DNA of 64,000 nucleotides from Rebecca billardiae RCC1528 (taxonomy: Eukaryota; Haptophyta). The translations under genes were made by a program, and so were the position numbers. The stretch is from assembly GCA_965240325.2 (NCBI GenBank), contig OZ251222.1, positions 310,001-374,000 of the forward strand, given 5' to 3'. Position 1 is the first letter of the stretch. The number at the start of each line of letters is the position of its first letter. Below are positions 1 to 10,342 of the stretch, one piece after another. Below the pieces are notes generated by a model. That model made no database searches, had not been told where the DNA came from, and was given only the letters and a program-made list of their open reading frames with translations.

Positions 1-2022
1 GACGCAGCCGTGCACGTAGCTGCCGTACATGCCCGCCCAGAGCGAGACGCCCACCGAGAGCGCCGCGCCGCCCAGCGCGAGCGCGACCGCGCCCATCGCC
101 ACCGGCGAGCACAGCGCGCGCGCCGCGAGCGCGCCCGGGCCGCGCGCGAGCGCGCGCACGCACGCGCCCGCCGCGCCCGCCGCCGCGCGCTGCGGCCGCG
201 CGCCGCGCACGTCGAGCACGCCGACGCCCGCGTCGGCGCCGCGCGCGAAGAAGCGCGCGACGAGGCGCAGCGACTGCATCGCGCGCATGCACCCGTCCAG
301 CGCGAGCGCGAGGCCGAGCAGCGCGCCCAGCCGCGCGCGCACCCACGGCACCGCCACTGGAAGCCACACCAGAGGCACGGGCGCGCGCGCCGCAGCGTCG
401 TCCGAAGCGCCGGGCGCGAGGCGCGAGTGCGAGAAGCGCTCGCGCGCGGACTCGGCGGCGGCGGCCGCGGCGGCCGTCTCGTTCCGCGCGCGCGCCGCCG
501 ACTCCGCCGCCGCGCCGCCCAGCGCGCCGATCGCCGCGTCCGCGCGCGCGCGCGCCGCGCCCGTGCGCTCCGCAAACTCCGAGCGCGCCACGCTCGCGTT
601 GAGCGGCGGCGGGTCGTAGTCGGCAAAGAGCGCCGGCAGGGAGCGGAGGTACGGGCGGACGGCGGCGTCGTACGCCGCGCTGGCCGCGTCGCTCGCCGCG
701 CGCGGCGTCGCGGCCAGCCGCTCGCGCACGGCGCGCAGCGCGAGCGGCGCGCCCTCGGGCAGCGCGGCGCGCAGGTCGCCGCTCGCCAGCCCAGCCGGCA
801 GCCGCGGCGGCTCTGCGGAGAGAGTGAGGGCGGGCGCTCGGACGCTCGGGAGCTCGGCGACGCCGGGCGGCAGCACGGCGGCGCGCACGGAGGCGAGCGC
901 GTCGAAGACGCGCGACACGTCCGCCAGCGTGCCCTCCACGCTCGTCGCGTACGCCCTCGCGCGCGCCGCGTTCGCGCGCGCCGACTCGGCCGCCGCCTCG
1001 TAGGCGGCGCCCAGTCGCGCAAACGCGCCGCTGAGAGCCTCCTGCGCGGGCGGCGCGCCGAGCGGGCAGCGCGCGGCGTGGGCGTCGTCGGCGTCGTCGG
1101 CGGCGTCGCCCACGGCGACGCACGCGAGCAGCTCCGCCGGCGGGCTCACCGCCGCCACGCTCGCGTTCAGCGCGCCCAGCTGCGCGCGCCACGCCGCCTC
1201 GACCGCCGCTGGCAGCGCGCGCACGTAGCGCAGCTTGGCCGCTAGGTAGTCGCGGTCGTACTGCGCGCGCGCGAGGGCGGCATGGAGGGTGGCGTCGTGC
1301 GCGGCGGCGGCGGAGGCGGCGAGCGCGCTCGTCGCGTTGAGCGCGCTCGCCTGCGCCGCCGTCGCGCCGCCCACGATCGCCTCCACGCGCGCGCGCTCGT
1401 CGCGCCCGCACGCGTCCGCGCGCGCCGCGCCCAGCCACGAGTCAAGGTTCGTACCGCGCCGCCGCGCGCGGTACAGCTCGTCGGCGGCGTCGTCGCGAGC
1501 GCGCGTGCACTCGGCGTGGTCGGCGCGTAGGCGCTCGAGTGTGCGCGCGTTCGCCCCCGCGGCCGCGCCCGTCGCCGCGTCCTCCAGCTCGAGCGCGCCG
1601 TCGAGCGCGCGCGCGCACGCGCCGAGCTGCGTGTCCGCGCACCGCGCGTGCGCCTCGCGCTCGGCGGCGGCGCGCGCCCGAAGGGCGTCGCACGCGCCGT
1701 AGACCTCGTCGAAGCGCGGGGCGGCGACAAGCGCGCCGGTCAGCGCGCGGCAAACGCCGAGCGAGCTGAGCCACAGCAGGCCGAGCGCGAGCAGGCAGAT
1801 GGCCAGCCGGTTCAGCAGCGCGCTCGCCGCCGCGTCGCCGCCGGCCGGCGCGTCCGGCGCAGGCGCGCCGTCGGCGGCCGGCGAGGGGGCGCGCTCGTGC
1901 GCGGGCTCGGCGCGCTCGGCGTCGCCCTTGCGCTCGTCGCCGCCCTCCGCCCCCAACCGCCCCGCCGCCGCGCGCGGGGCGTCGCCGTCGTCGAGCAGCG
2001 GCTGCCACCCGTTGGACGGCAT
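1..2022 (-). CDS. Ala-rich multi-pass membrane protein, C-terminus beyond window edge (partial)
   Basis: An uninterrupted minus-strand reading frame of 674 codons runs from the ATG at 2022 to base 1 and continues off the window. The ATG is the first after an in-frame stop near 2071. Residues 1-71 are polar and likely cytosolic. A clear membrane segment lies at about 72-90 (LAICLLALGLLWLSSLGV). A loop of roughly 480 residues follows, alanine-rich and charged, with several N-x-S/T sequons (NATS, NASV twice, NETA), which suggests it is lumenal or extracellular. Two or more further hydrophobic stretches then appear near the truncated end (around GALLGLALALDG and AMGAVALALGGAALSVGVSL). The family is not recognised. 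The layout of one TM, a large glycosylated loop and then more TMs recalls prominin/tweety-type proteins, but I see no diagnostic motif. No intron is needed in the visible part. Confidence 0.7.
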   Translation of the reverse strand, partial: MPSNGWQPLLDDGDAPRAAAGRLGAEGGDERKGDAERAEPAHERAPSPAADGAPAPDAPAGGDAAASALLNRLAICLLALGLLWLSSLGVCRALTGALVAAPRFDEVYGACDALRARAAAEREAHARCADTQLGACARALDGALELEDAATGAAAGANARTLERLRADHAECTRARDDAADELYRARRRGTNLDSWLGAARADACGRDERARVEAIVGGATAAQASALNATSALAASAAAAHDATLHAALARAQYDRDYLAAKLRYVRALPAAVEAAWRAQLGALNASVAAVSPPAELLACVAVGDAADDADDAHAARCPLGAPPAQEALSGAFARLGAAYEAAAESARANAARARAYATSVEGTLADVSRVFDALASVRAAVLPPGVAELPSVRAPALTLSAEPPRLPAGLASGDLRAALPEGAPLALRAVRERLAATPRAASDAASAAYDAAVRPYLRSLPALFADYDPPPLNASVARSEFAERTGAARARADAAIGALGGAAAESAARARNETAAAAAAAESARERFSHSRLAPGASDDAAARAPVPLVWLPVAVPWVRARLGALLGLALALDGCMRAMQSLRLVARFFARGADAGVGVLDVRGARPQRAAAGAAGACVRALARGPGALAARALCSPVAMGAVALALGGAALSVGVSLWAGMYGSYVHGCV

Positions 2023-2545
2023 CGCCCGGGGGCCGCGAGCGCAAGATGCCGGCGGGCCGGCCCCGGCCTGTCAGTACAGTAGAACCCCTTGGTCAGTACG
2101 TCCGACATCAGTCATCACGGCTCAGACACTCGGCTGTGAATACAGTCGTAAGAGACGCACACACTGTGAGGTGCGGCAACGCGCCCCTCACCTGCCTGCG
2201 CCGGTCTGTTTTGTGGCGGTGTCTTTGTGCAGTGTTGGATGGCGTCAATCACGCCTTAACCAAGTGTGCACGTTAAAACATAGTAAACTGTACTCTGAAA
2301 CTGTACAGTTTACTAAGAATAAGAGACGCACACAGCTCAGGCAGGCGAGATAGGCTCAGCAAGGGTCCTGGTCGGCTCAGTCATACACTAACACAGTGCC
2401 TAGGCGGCTGGTGGTGACTGATTTAATATGCCGGGACGAACGAGCAATGGCCTGATGCATGCTGACGGGCGTCACGCGCATCCGGCCTCCGGGCGCCCCC
2501 CGCGCAGCCTGCTGATTTTATCATATTAAAGAATGCTGCTGCTGA
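2023..2545. other. Intergenic spacer between two minus-strand genes, with dispersed repeat copies
   Basis: This 523 bp stretch is the upstream region of the membrane protein gene and the downstream region of the histidine kinase. It is less GC-rich than the flanking genes. It carries one exact copy of a 44 bp dispersed repeat (2304-2347) and a shorter related copy around 2140-2165 sharing the core AAGAGACGCACACA. I see no convincing gene in it. Confidence 0.5.
2304..2347 (+). repeat. 44 bp dispersed repeat, copy 1
   Basis: These 44 bases are identical to 51776-51819, about 49 kb away and on the same strand. Both contain the core AAGAGACGCACACAGCTCAG. A diverged version sits at about 51613-51648 and a partial one at about 2140-2165. 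The nature of the repeat is unknown; it may be the end of a degraded transposable element or a conserved promoter-like block. Confidence 0.75.
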
Positions 2546-4784
2546 TCACAGCGCCAGCATCTCCGGGTGCAGCGGCGACGATGACGGCTGCCGCTGCTCG
2601 CCCTCGTCGCCGCCCGCCGCGCCGCTGCGGGCCGCGCTGCTGCGGGGCGCGGGGCTGGGCTCATCAGCCGACGGCACGATGCGCGCCGAGCTGCCCGCCG
2701 GCGGCGTGCGCTTGGACAGCCCGCGCGTGAGCCTGCTGCTGGACAGCCGCGACGGCAGCTCCGCGGTGAGTGCCCGCGGCCCGGCTCGAGTGGTGCCGCT
2801 GGAGAAGGAGCTTCGGCCGGCCGGCTCGGCGCTCTGGCAGCCCGCGGGGCGGCGCAAGGCGAAGCTGCCGCTGTTGGCGGTGCTGTCGCTGTCGAGGCGC
2901 GCGACCGGCGGCTCGCCGCTGCACCGCACCTGCGACGCGGCCGAGAGCCGGCTCCCGAAGCGCGGCAGCGAGGCGCCGAATGCGCCGCTGTCCGCTGACA
3001 CGGGCCGCGCCCCGGCAGGGCTGAGCGGGAGGCGCTCCGCCATCTCGGCCTCGCGCTGCGCGCGCGCGTGCGCGTCGACGAACAGCCGCGCGCCGTGCGC
3101 CTCGATCCGTCGGAGCAGCGCCACCACGCCCGCCGAGTCCTTGTCGAGCACCTCGTCCACGCCCGACGCCTCGAAGGCCTTGCGCTCGTCGCAGCCGAGC
3201 GGGTCGCCCGTGACGCCGAGCAGCAGGCCGCCGTAGCCGCACGCGCGCAGCGCGCGCGCCGTGTCCGCGCCGCCCATCACGGGCATCTGGTTGTCGAGCA
3301 CGACGCAGTCGTACTCGCCCGGCGGCGCGGCGCGCACGCGCTCGAGCGCCTGCGCGCCGTCCTCTGCCTGCTCGTACGGCAGCCCGAGCACGTCGAACGT
3401 CTGCAGCGGCAGCGTGAGCCTCACGAAGGCGTCGTCCTCCACGTGCAACACGCGGTACCCGCGCGGGAAGCTGCGCTCCGCAGGCCGGCCCGGGGAGGGC
3501 GCGGCGGAGGGCTGCTGCGGGAGGCTGGGCGCATCGGCCGAGATGTCGCGCAGCCGGAGCGCGTCTCGCCCAGCTGCTGAGGGCGCGGCGCCGCCCGCCT
3601 CGGCCGGCGCCACGCCCGGCTGCGCCGCCGCGGCGGCGGAGGCGGAGGCGGCCGCGGCGGCGTGCGGCGGCGCGAGCTCGAGCTGCTGGCAGTTGACGCG
3701 CATCGTGAAAGTGGAGCCCTTGCCGTGGCCGTCGGAGGAGAGCGCGAGGGTCGAGTCGTTGTGCAGCCGCAGCATCTGCCGCACGATCGGCAGGCCGAGC
3801 CCGGTGCCTCCGTTCCCCTGCATCTGCCCGCGCCCCACCTGCGTGAACATGCTGTCCTCAGCCAGCGAGGCGAGCTCGTCCTGATTCAGCCCGATGCCCT
3901 CGTCCACCACCGAGCAGAGGAGCACGGCCCAGCCCTCGAGCGACGGGTGCGGCTCGAGGCCCAGCGTCACGCGCACCGTCTTGCCCGGCTGCGTGAACTT
4001 GATCGCCTGGTGCCCGCACGCGCGCGCGCACCGGGCGGCGCGCGCGGCGCGAGGATCAGGCGTGTGTGTGCGCGCGCGTGCGCGCGCGGCGCCAACGGCC
4101 GCGGCCGCGACTCGGGCGCGCGCGCGGCCGGGGCCGCTGCGGCGCTCTGTGCGCGCACGTTGGACAGCCCGTTGTTGAGGCACTGCTGCAGCCGCTTCGC
4201 GTCCGCCAGCAGCGTGGCGCGCGCGGCCAGCCCCTCTGGGAAGGGCGCGATCAGCTCGACGCCCTTGGCCGAGGCGGTGCTCTCAAAGACGGCGCGCACA
4301 CCCTCCGTCAGTTCGCGCGGCTGCAGCGGCGCGTACAGCAGCGTCAGGCGGCCCGCCTCGATGCGCTCGAAGTCGAGCATGTCCGAGACCTGGGCGCGCG
4401 CACGCACGCACGCACGCGGGGCGGCGCGGCGCGCGCGGGAGGCGGCGGGCGGCGTCTCTCAGCGCGGGGCCGGCCCGGCAGGCGGGCGCGCGCGCGCGCA
4501 AGCCTGGCCGAACCCCCGCGCGCCCGCGCGCGGCGCCGTTCCGCGTTGCTTCTCACAATGTTCTCCATCAGGGCGGAGCAGTTGCCCAGGGCGTCGAGCA
4601 GCGGCACCACCTCCTCCAGCTTCCGCTCGGAGCCGTCCGACGCCATGCCGCGCAGCGTGCGCGCCACGTTGTCCACCGACACGAGCGGCGAGCGCAGGTC
4701 GTGCATCACCTGCGCGGGCAGGGCCGCAGTAGCGGCAGCGGCAGCAGCAGCGGCAGCAGCGGCAGCAGCAGCAGCGGCAGCAGC

Positions 4785-4833
<49 letters not shown>

Positions 4834-6318
4834 GCGGGCGCGCGCGAGGGGGCGGGCGGGGAGGGCTCAGGGTTGGGGAGCGGGTGGCGCCGGGGGCCGC
4901 GCGGCTCGCGCGCGCGGCGGCGCACCGTCCGTATCAGCCTCGAGCGCGCGAGCTTGGCCGCCTCCTGCGACGAGGCCTCGAGCGTGGCCGCCGCCTGCTG
5001 CTCGGTGAGAAGCACGCGCTGCTGCCACGCCTCGCGCACGGAGCCGACGACGGCGAAGGCCATGCCCGCGCCGCCGAGCACGGTGAGCGCCGCGACGAGG
5101 ACGAGCTGCAGCGTGAACGACGTCGAGTCCGAGCTCCACCCCTCCGCTGGCTCGATGGCGATCGACCACGAGACGCCGATCTCGTCGATCGTGATGTTGG
5201 CGGTGACCGGCTGCGGCAGGCTCGCGTTGGGCGGCGCGCCGGCCGAGGTGGCGAAGATGCCGCCCGTCTCGTTCAGCGCGGGGTGCCACCCCTCGGTTAT
5301 GCGCAGCTGCCAGTGGAAGCGCGAGCCCCCGTTGATGAAGTGCTTCCCGCCGTCCAGCCGCTCGAGGCCGATCGGCGCGAGCATCTCGTCGAGCCGCGTG
5401 AGCGCGGTCGCAAACGCGTAGAAGAAGGTGCCCTTCTCGGGGCCGGGGAAGCGGCAGTTGTCCTCGCGCTCCGAAGGCGTGGCGCAGTCGAGCGCCTCGT
5501 ACTCGATCTGCGAGTCCGGGTCCGCGTACGTCTCGTTCAGCTCGAGGTACTCGCTCGCAAACGCTGCGGGCGGCGGCGCGTGCGCGGCGGAGCGTGAGCG
5601 TGAGTGCGCGCGGCAGGCGCGGGTGGACGCGAGGCGCGCGAGCCGCGGCGCGGCGCGCGCGCGCACTGGTGAAGATCGGGTGGCGCAGGATCACGGCCAT
5701 GCCGCCACCCACGATCGGCTGCGGCCCGACCAGCGCGGCGATCTTGTCTGGGTAGTTGAGCACGGTCGCGCGCGCGCCGTGCCTCAGCAGCTCGTGGTGG
5801 AAGAGCGAGAGCCCAGGCTTCGTGTTCTCGGGGTTGTTCGGCTCGACGAAGGCGATCTTGCCATACGGCGAGAACTGCAGCTCGGAGACGCCCGCGTAAA
5901 AGTCGCGCAGCGAGCCGGCGATGCTGGCGAACGTCTCGGCGTTCAGCGCCTCGCCCTGCGCCGCGCCGAGCGCGCCGACGGCGAGCGTGGTCGAGACGAC
6001 GACGCGCAGCTGGCGCGAGAGCTCGAGCGCGTACGAGTCGGCGAGGTTCTGCACGTTCGCCCGGTACGCGACGAGCTTGAGCCGCTCCTGCTCCACCGAC
6101 AGCCACGTGCCCACGGCGAGCACGCCCATGATGAAGAGGAAGGCCGCGAGCGTGCGCTTGTCGCGCAGCCAGCCCGGGAGGCAGCGCCCCCGGCCGCTGC
6201 GCGGGCGCGAGCGCTTGGGCGCGGCCTCGGGCGAGGCCGCGGCGGGAGCCGCGGCGGCGGGGGCTTCCTGACTCGCCTCGTTGCCCCCCTCGGGCGCGGT
6301 GGACGCCTCGAGCTCCAT
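2546..6318 (-). CDS. CHASE-domain hybrid sensor histidine kinase
   Basis: Five exons are inferred on the minus strand: 6318-5667, 5563-4926, 4709-4557, 4389-4159 and 4006-2546, giving 1044 residues with the frame kept at every join. Residues 1-52 are a polar N-terminus. TM1 lies at about 53-73, an extracytoplasmic CHASE-like sensor at about 75-365 and TM2 at about 368-395. The HisKA H-box MHDLRSPL starts at 432, with phospho-acceptor His433. The HATPase_c domain shows an N-box (LNNGLSNAIKF, spanning the exon 4/5 junction), a G1 box DEGIGL (593-598) and a G2 box GNGGTGLGL (622-630). A receiver domain follows at about 742-870 with acidic pair ED(D) and phospho-acceptor Asp796 in VVLDNQMPVMGG. 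The family autophosphorylates His and passes phosphate to the receiver Asp in a multistep phosphorelay; the CHASE domain senses small ligands (cytokinin-type in plants, unknown here). The low-complexity tail after the receiver has no recognised domain. The divergent partner is ZNF598. Confidence 0.9.
4726..4834. repeat. CAG/CTG trinucleotide repeat inside an intron of the histidine kinase
   Basis: The plus strand reads as CAG and CGG-CAG triplets with a pure CAG run at the right-hand side. It lies inside the 216 bp intron 4925-4710, between the linker exon and the H-box exon, so on the sense strand it is a CTG/GCC-rich block close to the branch-point region. A run of this kind is expected to vary in length between strains. 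Confidence 0.9.
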
Positions 6319-6642
6319 GGGGCGCGGGGGGGTTAAGTAGCGACACTACTGGTTCGTTTGTGTGCGTGCGGTGGGGCTCGGTATACCGCTAGATACTGCC
6401 GGATGACACGCCAATGAGAAATTGAGAACATTGATGGACATGCTGGGTCGTCCAATGGGGTCGTCGCGCCAGATTAATAAAGCGCAGATTGTTGCCAGTC
6501 AGTGCAGAGATTTGACGACACATGAGCGACCTTTCGGGATCGTGATCACCTCGAGATTTCGACGAGATCCGGAGTAACACCCGGACCAGGCCGGACGCGA
6601 CTGGCGGGCGCCGAGGCGATACGCACCGAGAATCCTCGGTTG
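6319..6642. promoter_or_regulatory. Divergent spacer between the histidine kinase and ZNF598 genes
   Basis: This 324 bp spacer separates the two start codons (6318 minus, 6643 plus) and must hold both core promoters. It is visibly lower in GC than the coding sequence. I do not see an unambiguous TATA box or other defined element. Confidence 0.5.
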
Positions 6643-7855
6643 ATGGCGGCCGTGGAGTGCGCGATCTGCTGCGAGCCGGCGGCGCTCGTCGCGCTGGGCG
6701 AGTGCGGCCACGGCGCGACGTGCGCGCGGTGCGAGCTGAAGCGGCGCGTCTTCTACGCCGAGCGCGCGTGCCTGCTCTGCCGTGCGCCGCACGGCACGCT
6801 CGTGCTCGCGCCGGCCGGCGGCGCGCGGCGCGCGGCTGCGCACGACGCGGAATGGGACGTGTGGTTCGCGTCGGCGGGGGCTCGTGACGCGCTGCGCGAG
6901 CAGCTGTTTGGGCCAAAGTGCCGCGCACCGGGCTGCGCCGCGCGCCCGCCCTTCGCCGACCTCGCCGCGCTGCGCGCGCACGCCGAGGCGGCGCACGGCG
7001 CTCTGCACTGCGGCACGTGCATCCGCCACGCGCGCCTCTTCCCGACCGAGCAGCCGACGTTCGGCTCGCGCGCCGCGCTGCGCGCGCACGCGGCGGAGCG
7101 GCACCCGCGCTGCGAGCTGTGCCCCGCCGGCGCGCCGCGCGAGTACTTCGACGACGACGCGCTCCTCGCCCACCTCGCAGACAGGCACTTCCGGTGCGAG
7201 CTGTGCGAGCGCGCGGCGGTCGGCGCGCGCGCGAGCCGTTACTACGCCGAGCTGGCCGACCTCGTGGCGCACGCGGGCGCGGCGCACTACCCGTGCGCGC
7301 ACGCCGAGTGCGCGTCCGCCGGCCTCTCGTTCGTCTTCGCCTCCGAGGCCGAGCTGCGCGCGCACGAGCTCGAGGCGCACGTCGCGCCCGCGGCGCGCGG
7401 CGCGCGGCGCGGCGCGGTGCCGCGCTCGGCGCGCCGGCAGGCTCTGCGGCTCACGCCCGCGTTCACTGTGCGCGGCTCGCCCAGCGCGGCGCGGGAGGAG
7501 GAGAGGGCGGAGGAGGAGGAGGATGAGGACACCGAGCGCCACGGGCGCGCCGCGTACGACGCCGTGGACGACGCGCACCTCCTGCGCGCCGCGCGCGCGC
7601 CGCCGAGCGTGCGCCGCGCCGCGCGCGACGAGGCGATCGCTGCGCCGCGCCGAGCACCGGCCATCTCTCGCGCGCGCTCTGCCGAGGCGGCCTGGTCGGC
7701 GGTGGCGGCCGGGCGCGAGGACGGCGTCCTCCTGCAGGGGACGAGCTTTCCGCCCGCCTTGTCGCGCCGCGCGGAGGGCGCGTCCGCCCGGCGCGACGCG
7801 AGCGCGTCGGCGGAGGGCCCAGTGAGCTTCACACTTGGCGGCGACGGCGGCGGCA

Positions 7856-7940
<85 letters not shown>

Positions 7941-8595
7941 TCGCGACGGCAGCCAGCGGGCGGCGGGGGCGGCTGCTGGTAGCGGCAGCGACGACGCGCC
8001 TCCGTGCCCGGAAGGGCCCGCGCCGCGGCCCGGCCGCCGCGCGCCTCGCTTTGCGTGGGCGGAGGCGGCGCCGCGCCGCGCGCCGCCGCCGCTGCCACCG
8101 CCGCCGCAGCGCTCGCAGCCGACGGCGAGCGCGCGCGGCGCGGGCGAGCCCACTCAGCCACCCATGTCCGCCGCCGCGCGCAAGAACGCGGCGCGGCGCG
8201 AGAAGCGCCGGGCCGCGAGTGCCGCCGTCGCCGCCGCTGCCGCTCCCGCGGGCGGCTCGTCGCCGCCACCGGCCGCGCCCGAGGCGAGCGGCGCAGCGGC
8301 GGCGGCGGCGCCGCCGGCCGCTCCTGCGGCGCCGATGAGCGCAGCAGACGAAGGAGCGGCAGCGCCGAGGGCGGGCGCAGCCGCCGCCGCCGCCCTGAGC
8401 GCGGAGCCGAGCGACGCTGGCTCCGCTCAGCCGGCGCCGAGCGCGCGCGCCGAGCGCAAGGCCGCCAAGCGCGCGCTCAAGGCCAAGCTGAGCGGGCGCG
8501 ACAAGCTGGCGGGCGAGTCGTGCAGCGCGTGCCCAGTGTGCGGCGAGCTCGTCAAGGCGAAGGACCGGCTGCGGCACGAGATGCGGCACATGTGA
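6643..8595 (+). CDS. ZNF598: ZNF598/Hel2-like RING E3 ubiquitin ligase
   Basis: A single-exon protein of 650 residues. The first ATG of the frame (6643) is used; one codon upstream is TTG. Residues 5-48 form a RING (CAIC, then CGHGATCARC, then CLLC). A ladder of C2H2-type fingers follows at about 90-250, in the arrangement seen in ZNF598/Hel2 (CRAPGC, CGTC, CELC, CELC, CAHAEC, each followed by spaced histidines). Residues about 403-432 are almost pure glycine. The C-terminus ends in one more C2H2 finger (CPVCGELVKAKDRLRHEMRH). In yeast and animals this E3 recognises collided ribosomes and ubiquitinates small-subunit proteins such as uS10 and eS10, starting ribosome-associated quality control. 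That role is inferred from architecture. The Pro/Ala-rich middle is typical of the family. Confidence 0.88.
7847..7938 (+). repeat. GGC triplet run encoding polyglycine in ZNF598
   Basis: Nearly uninterrupted GGC codons encode about 30 glycines, broken only by a serine near the start. The run lies in the disordered region after the zinc-finger ladder, so length changes would probably be tolerated. Confidence 0.9.
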
Positions 8596-8787
8596 CGCAT
8601 ACCGTTGTGTGCCGCCTTTGAGTCTGGACTCTGTGAGTAGCTGCCGACACGCAGCTGGCGCCTGGCGTCAGCCTGCAGCCTCGATGACAGGGAATTACTG
8701 AAGAGTGATGAAGGCGGGCGCGCACAGCAGCATGCCTGCATGCCATGAAATGCAAAAGCACGTACGCCCGAGCCGGGTAAAGACGGC

Positions 8788-8791
8788 AAAA
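8788..8791 (-). terminator. Pol III T-run terminator of tRNA-Cys
   Basis: Four T residues on the minus strand follow directly after the discriminator base of the tRNA, the minimal RNA polymerase III stop signal. Confidence 0.7.
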
Positions 8792-8863
8792 AGGGCAGAG
8801 AGAGAATCGAACTCCCCACCTGCTGATCTGCAGTCAGCCGCTCTGCCACTGAGCTACCTACCC
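8792..8863 (-). tRNA. tRNA-Cys (anticodon GCA)
   Basis: A complete cloverleaf can be folded by hand on the minus strand. The acceptor stem is GGGTAGG paired with TCTGCCC, with one G-U and one T-G wobble pair. The D arm is AGCTCAGTGGCAGAGC (box A). The anticodon stem GCTGA/TCAGC closes the loop CTGCAGA with anticodon GCA. The T arm is GGGAG-TTCGATT-CTCTC (box B). The discriminator is U73, the identity base typical of cysteine tRNAs. There is no intron and no encoded CCA, as expected for a nuclear gene. It is 72 nt long and followed by a T4 terminator. Confidence 0.96.
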
Positions 8864-8897
8864 TACAATGAATCGTTTAGAGTCGGCAATCAGAGGG

Positions 8898-8904
8898 TAT
8901 ATAT
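8898..8904 (-). promoter_or_regulatory. TATA-like element upstream of tRNA-Cys
   Basis: TATATAT lies about 35 bp upstream of the 5' end of the tRNA in an otherwise GC-rich setting. Upstream TATA-like boxes assist Pol III initiation at tRNA genes in plants and some protists. That it functions here is inferred from position only. Confidence 0.4.
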
Positions 8905-9076
8905 TCTCTCGGTTTGAATCATGCTCGATTCCCCGGGGGGAAAAAGTGCTGATGACTCATTACTGTCATTGGACCTCGGCACCGCATGAGCGCTCGCATG
9001 CAGCCCCGAAGTTGTCAGCGACCTCCGCCCACAGCTCCGCCTCTTCGCCATGGGGCGCGGAACTCCTCATTAGTTA

Positions 9077-10342
9077 CTACGACATCATCATCGCGCGACG
9101 CCGCCCCTCGGCGCCCACCCTGGCGGCCGCGTGATCTGCGCGCGCGCAGACCACCGCCCGCTGCTCGTGCTCGAACGGCCGCAGCGGTCGTGGCCGCCAG
9201 CCATTGGCGTACGTGTGCACCTGGGGCAGCGGCGGCGTTGGCGCGCCGCGAGCCCTCTTCCTCGCGGGTGGCGGCAACCCCTGGAGTGCCGCGCGCACGC
9301 ACGTGTGCGCGCGCTGGTACGTCGCCGCGCACGCGCTCGCGACGCGGCGCGGCGCCACCGCCTCATCGCTGCCGTCGGGCGGCAGCGCGGCGGCCATCTC
9401 GCCGAGGTGCGTGTCGAGCATGACGAGCCGGCCCCGGCCCATAGCGCGCGCGCTGTCGCACGACTGGTGAAAGACCTTGCGGAAGAAGTGGTAGAAGTAG
9501 TACGACGGCCCTTCGGCCGCGTCGCGCCCCGCCGCCGGCCCCGCGGCCGGCCGCGGCGGCAGCAGGCACGCCAGGTCGATGCCGAGCCGCGTGCGCACGC
9601 GCGTGAGGTGGAACCAGAGGCCCTGGTCGACGCGCGCGCCGTGGTACGCCCAGCTGTCGCGCACGAGCAGGCCGCCGCCCTCCTCCACCCCCAGCTCCCA
9701 CGCCGGGTCCTCCCGTGGCACCACGGCGCGCGGGGAGCCGAGCAGGCCCCAGCCGTGTGTACTGTTGAATGCGCCGCCGCCGAGCGCGAGCGTTGCGAGC
9801 GCCTCGGCGTACAGGCGCGGGTGCGGGCGCACCAGGACGATGCCGCCGTTGATCGGACTGGCCGCGTCAGCCATCGAGCCGAGCACCCAGCCGGACGCCT
9901 CCATCCGCCGCATCGCCGCCACCCACTGCGCCGCCGCGCGGTTCGGCGCGCGCTCGAGCTCTGGCGGCCACGCGTCCACGTCCGCGTCGAGGATGAGCGA
10001 GAAGGAGACGTCGTCGCGGCCGAGGGCGAGCAGCTTGTACAGGCAGCGCGTCATCTTACGGTGCTGCTGTGCCGAGGCGTACGCCGAGACGGACGCGTTC
10101 AGCGCCTCGGGCACGCGCGCATGCACCGCGACGCGCGTGCCGCGCGCCGACCGCCACGCGCCCGCCGGGCGGCAGTTGGTGAAGGCGTCCACCCGCGCGT
10201 CGCGGCCGGACGCGGCGCGAATCGCAGCGGCGAATGCGTCCGCGCGCGACACCCAGAAGGCCACGGGGCACTCGTAACGCTCGCACGAGTCGTAGTACGC
10301 AACAAGCACGACGCTCAGCAGGGCGCGCCCAGCCGCCGCCAT
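9077..10342 (-). CDS. GT8-like glycosyltransferase (nucleotide-diphospho-sugar transferase fold)
   Basis: A single-exon protein of 421 residues from the ATG at 10342; the frame extends further upstream but without a better ATG. A short hydrophobic N-terminus (about 3-16) may be a signal anchor. The core shows hallmarks of GT-A retaining transferases of the glycogenin/GT8 kind: SLILDADVD at about 115-123 supplies the metal-binding DxD, INGGIVLVRP at about 164-173 is the conserved strand with the acceptor-side Asn-Gly-Gly, and VDQGLWFHL near 245 resembles the downstream DQ motif. A likely Golgi or secretory role in glycan assembly is inferred. Donor and acceptor cannot be told from sequence. 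The C-terminal 60 residues are basic and low-complexity. It is head-to-head with the phosphatase at 10606. Confidence 0.7.
   Translation of the reverse strand: MAAAGRALLSVVLVAYYDSCERYECPVAFWVSRADAFAAAIRAASGRDARVDAFTNCRPAGAWRSARGTRVAVHARVPEALNASVSAYASAQQHRKMTRCLYKLLALGRDDVSFSLILDADVDAWPPELERAPNRAAAQWVAAMRRMEASGWVLGSMADAASPINGGIVLVRPHPRLYAEALATLALGGGAFNSTHGWGLLGSPRAVVPREDPAWELGVEEGGGLLVRDSWAYHGARVDQGLWFHLTRVRTRLGIDLACLLPPRPAAGPAAGRDAAEGPSYYFYHFFRKVFHQSCDSARAMGRGRLVMLDTHLGEMAAALPPDGSDEAVAPRRVASACAATYQRAHTCVRAALQGLPPPARKRARGAPTPPLPQVHTYANGWRPRPLRPFEHEQRAVVCARADHAAARVGAEGRRRAMMMS

Noticed and set aside
6499-8589. A 696-codon minus-strand frame over ZNF598
   Set aside because: Arg/Ala-rich shadow with no domain; the plus strand carries the RING and C2H2 pattern.
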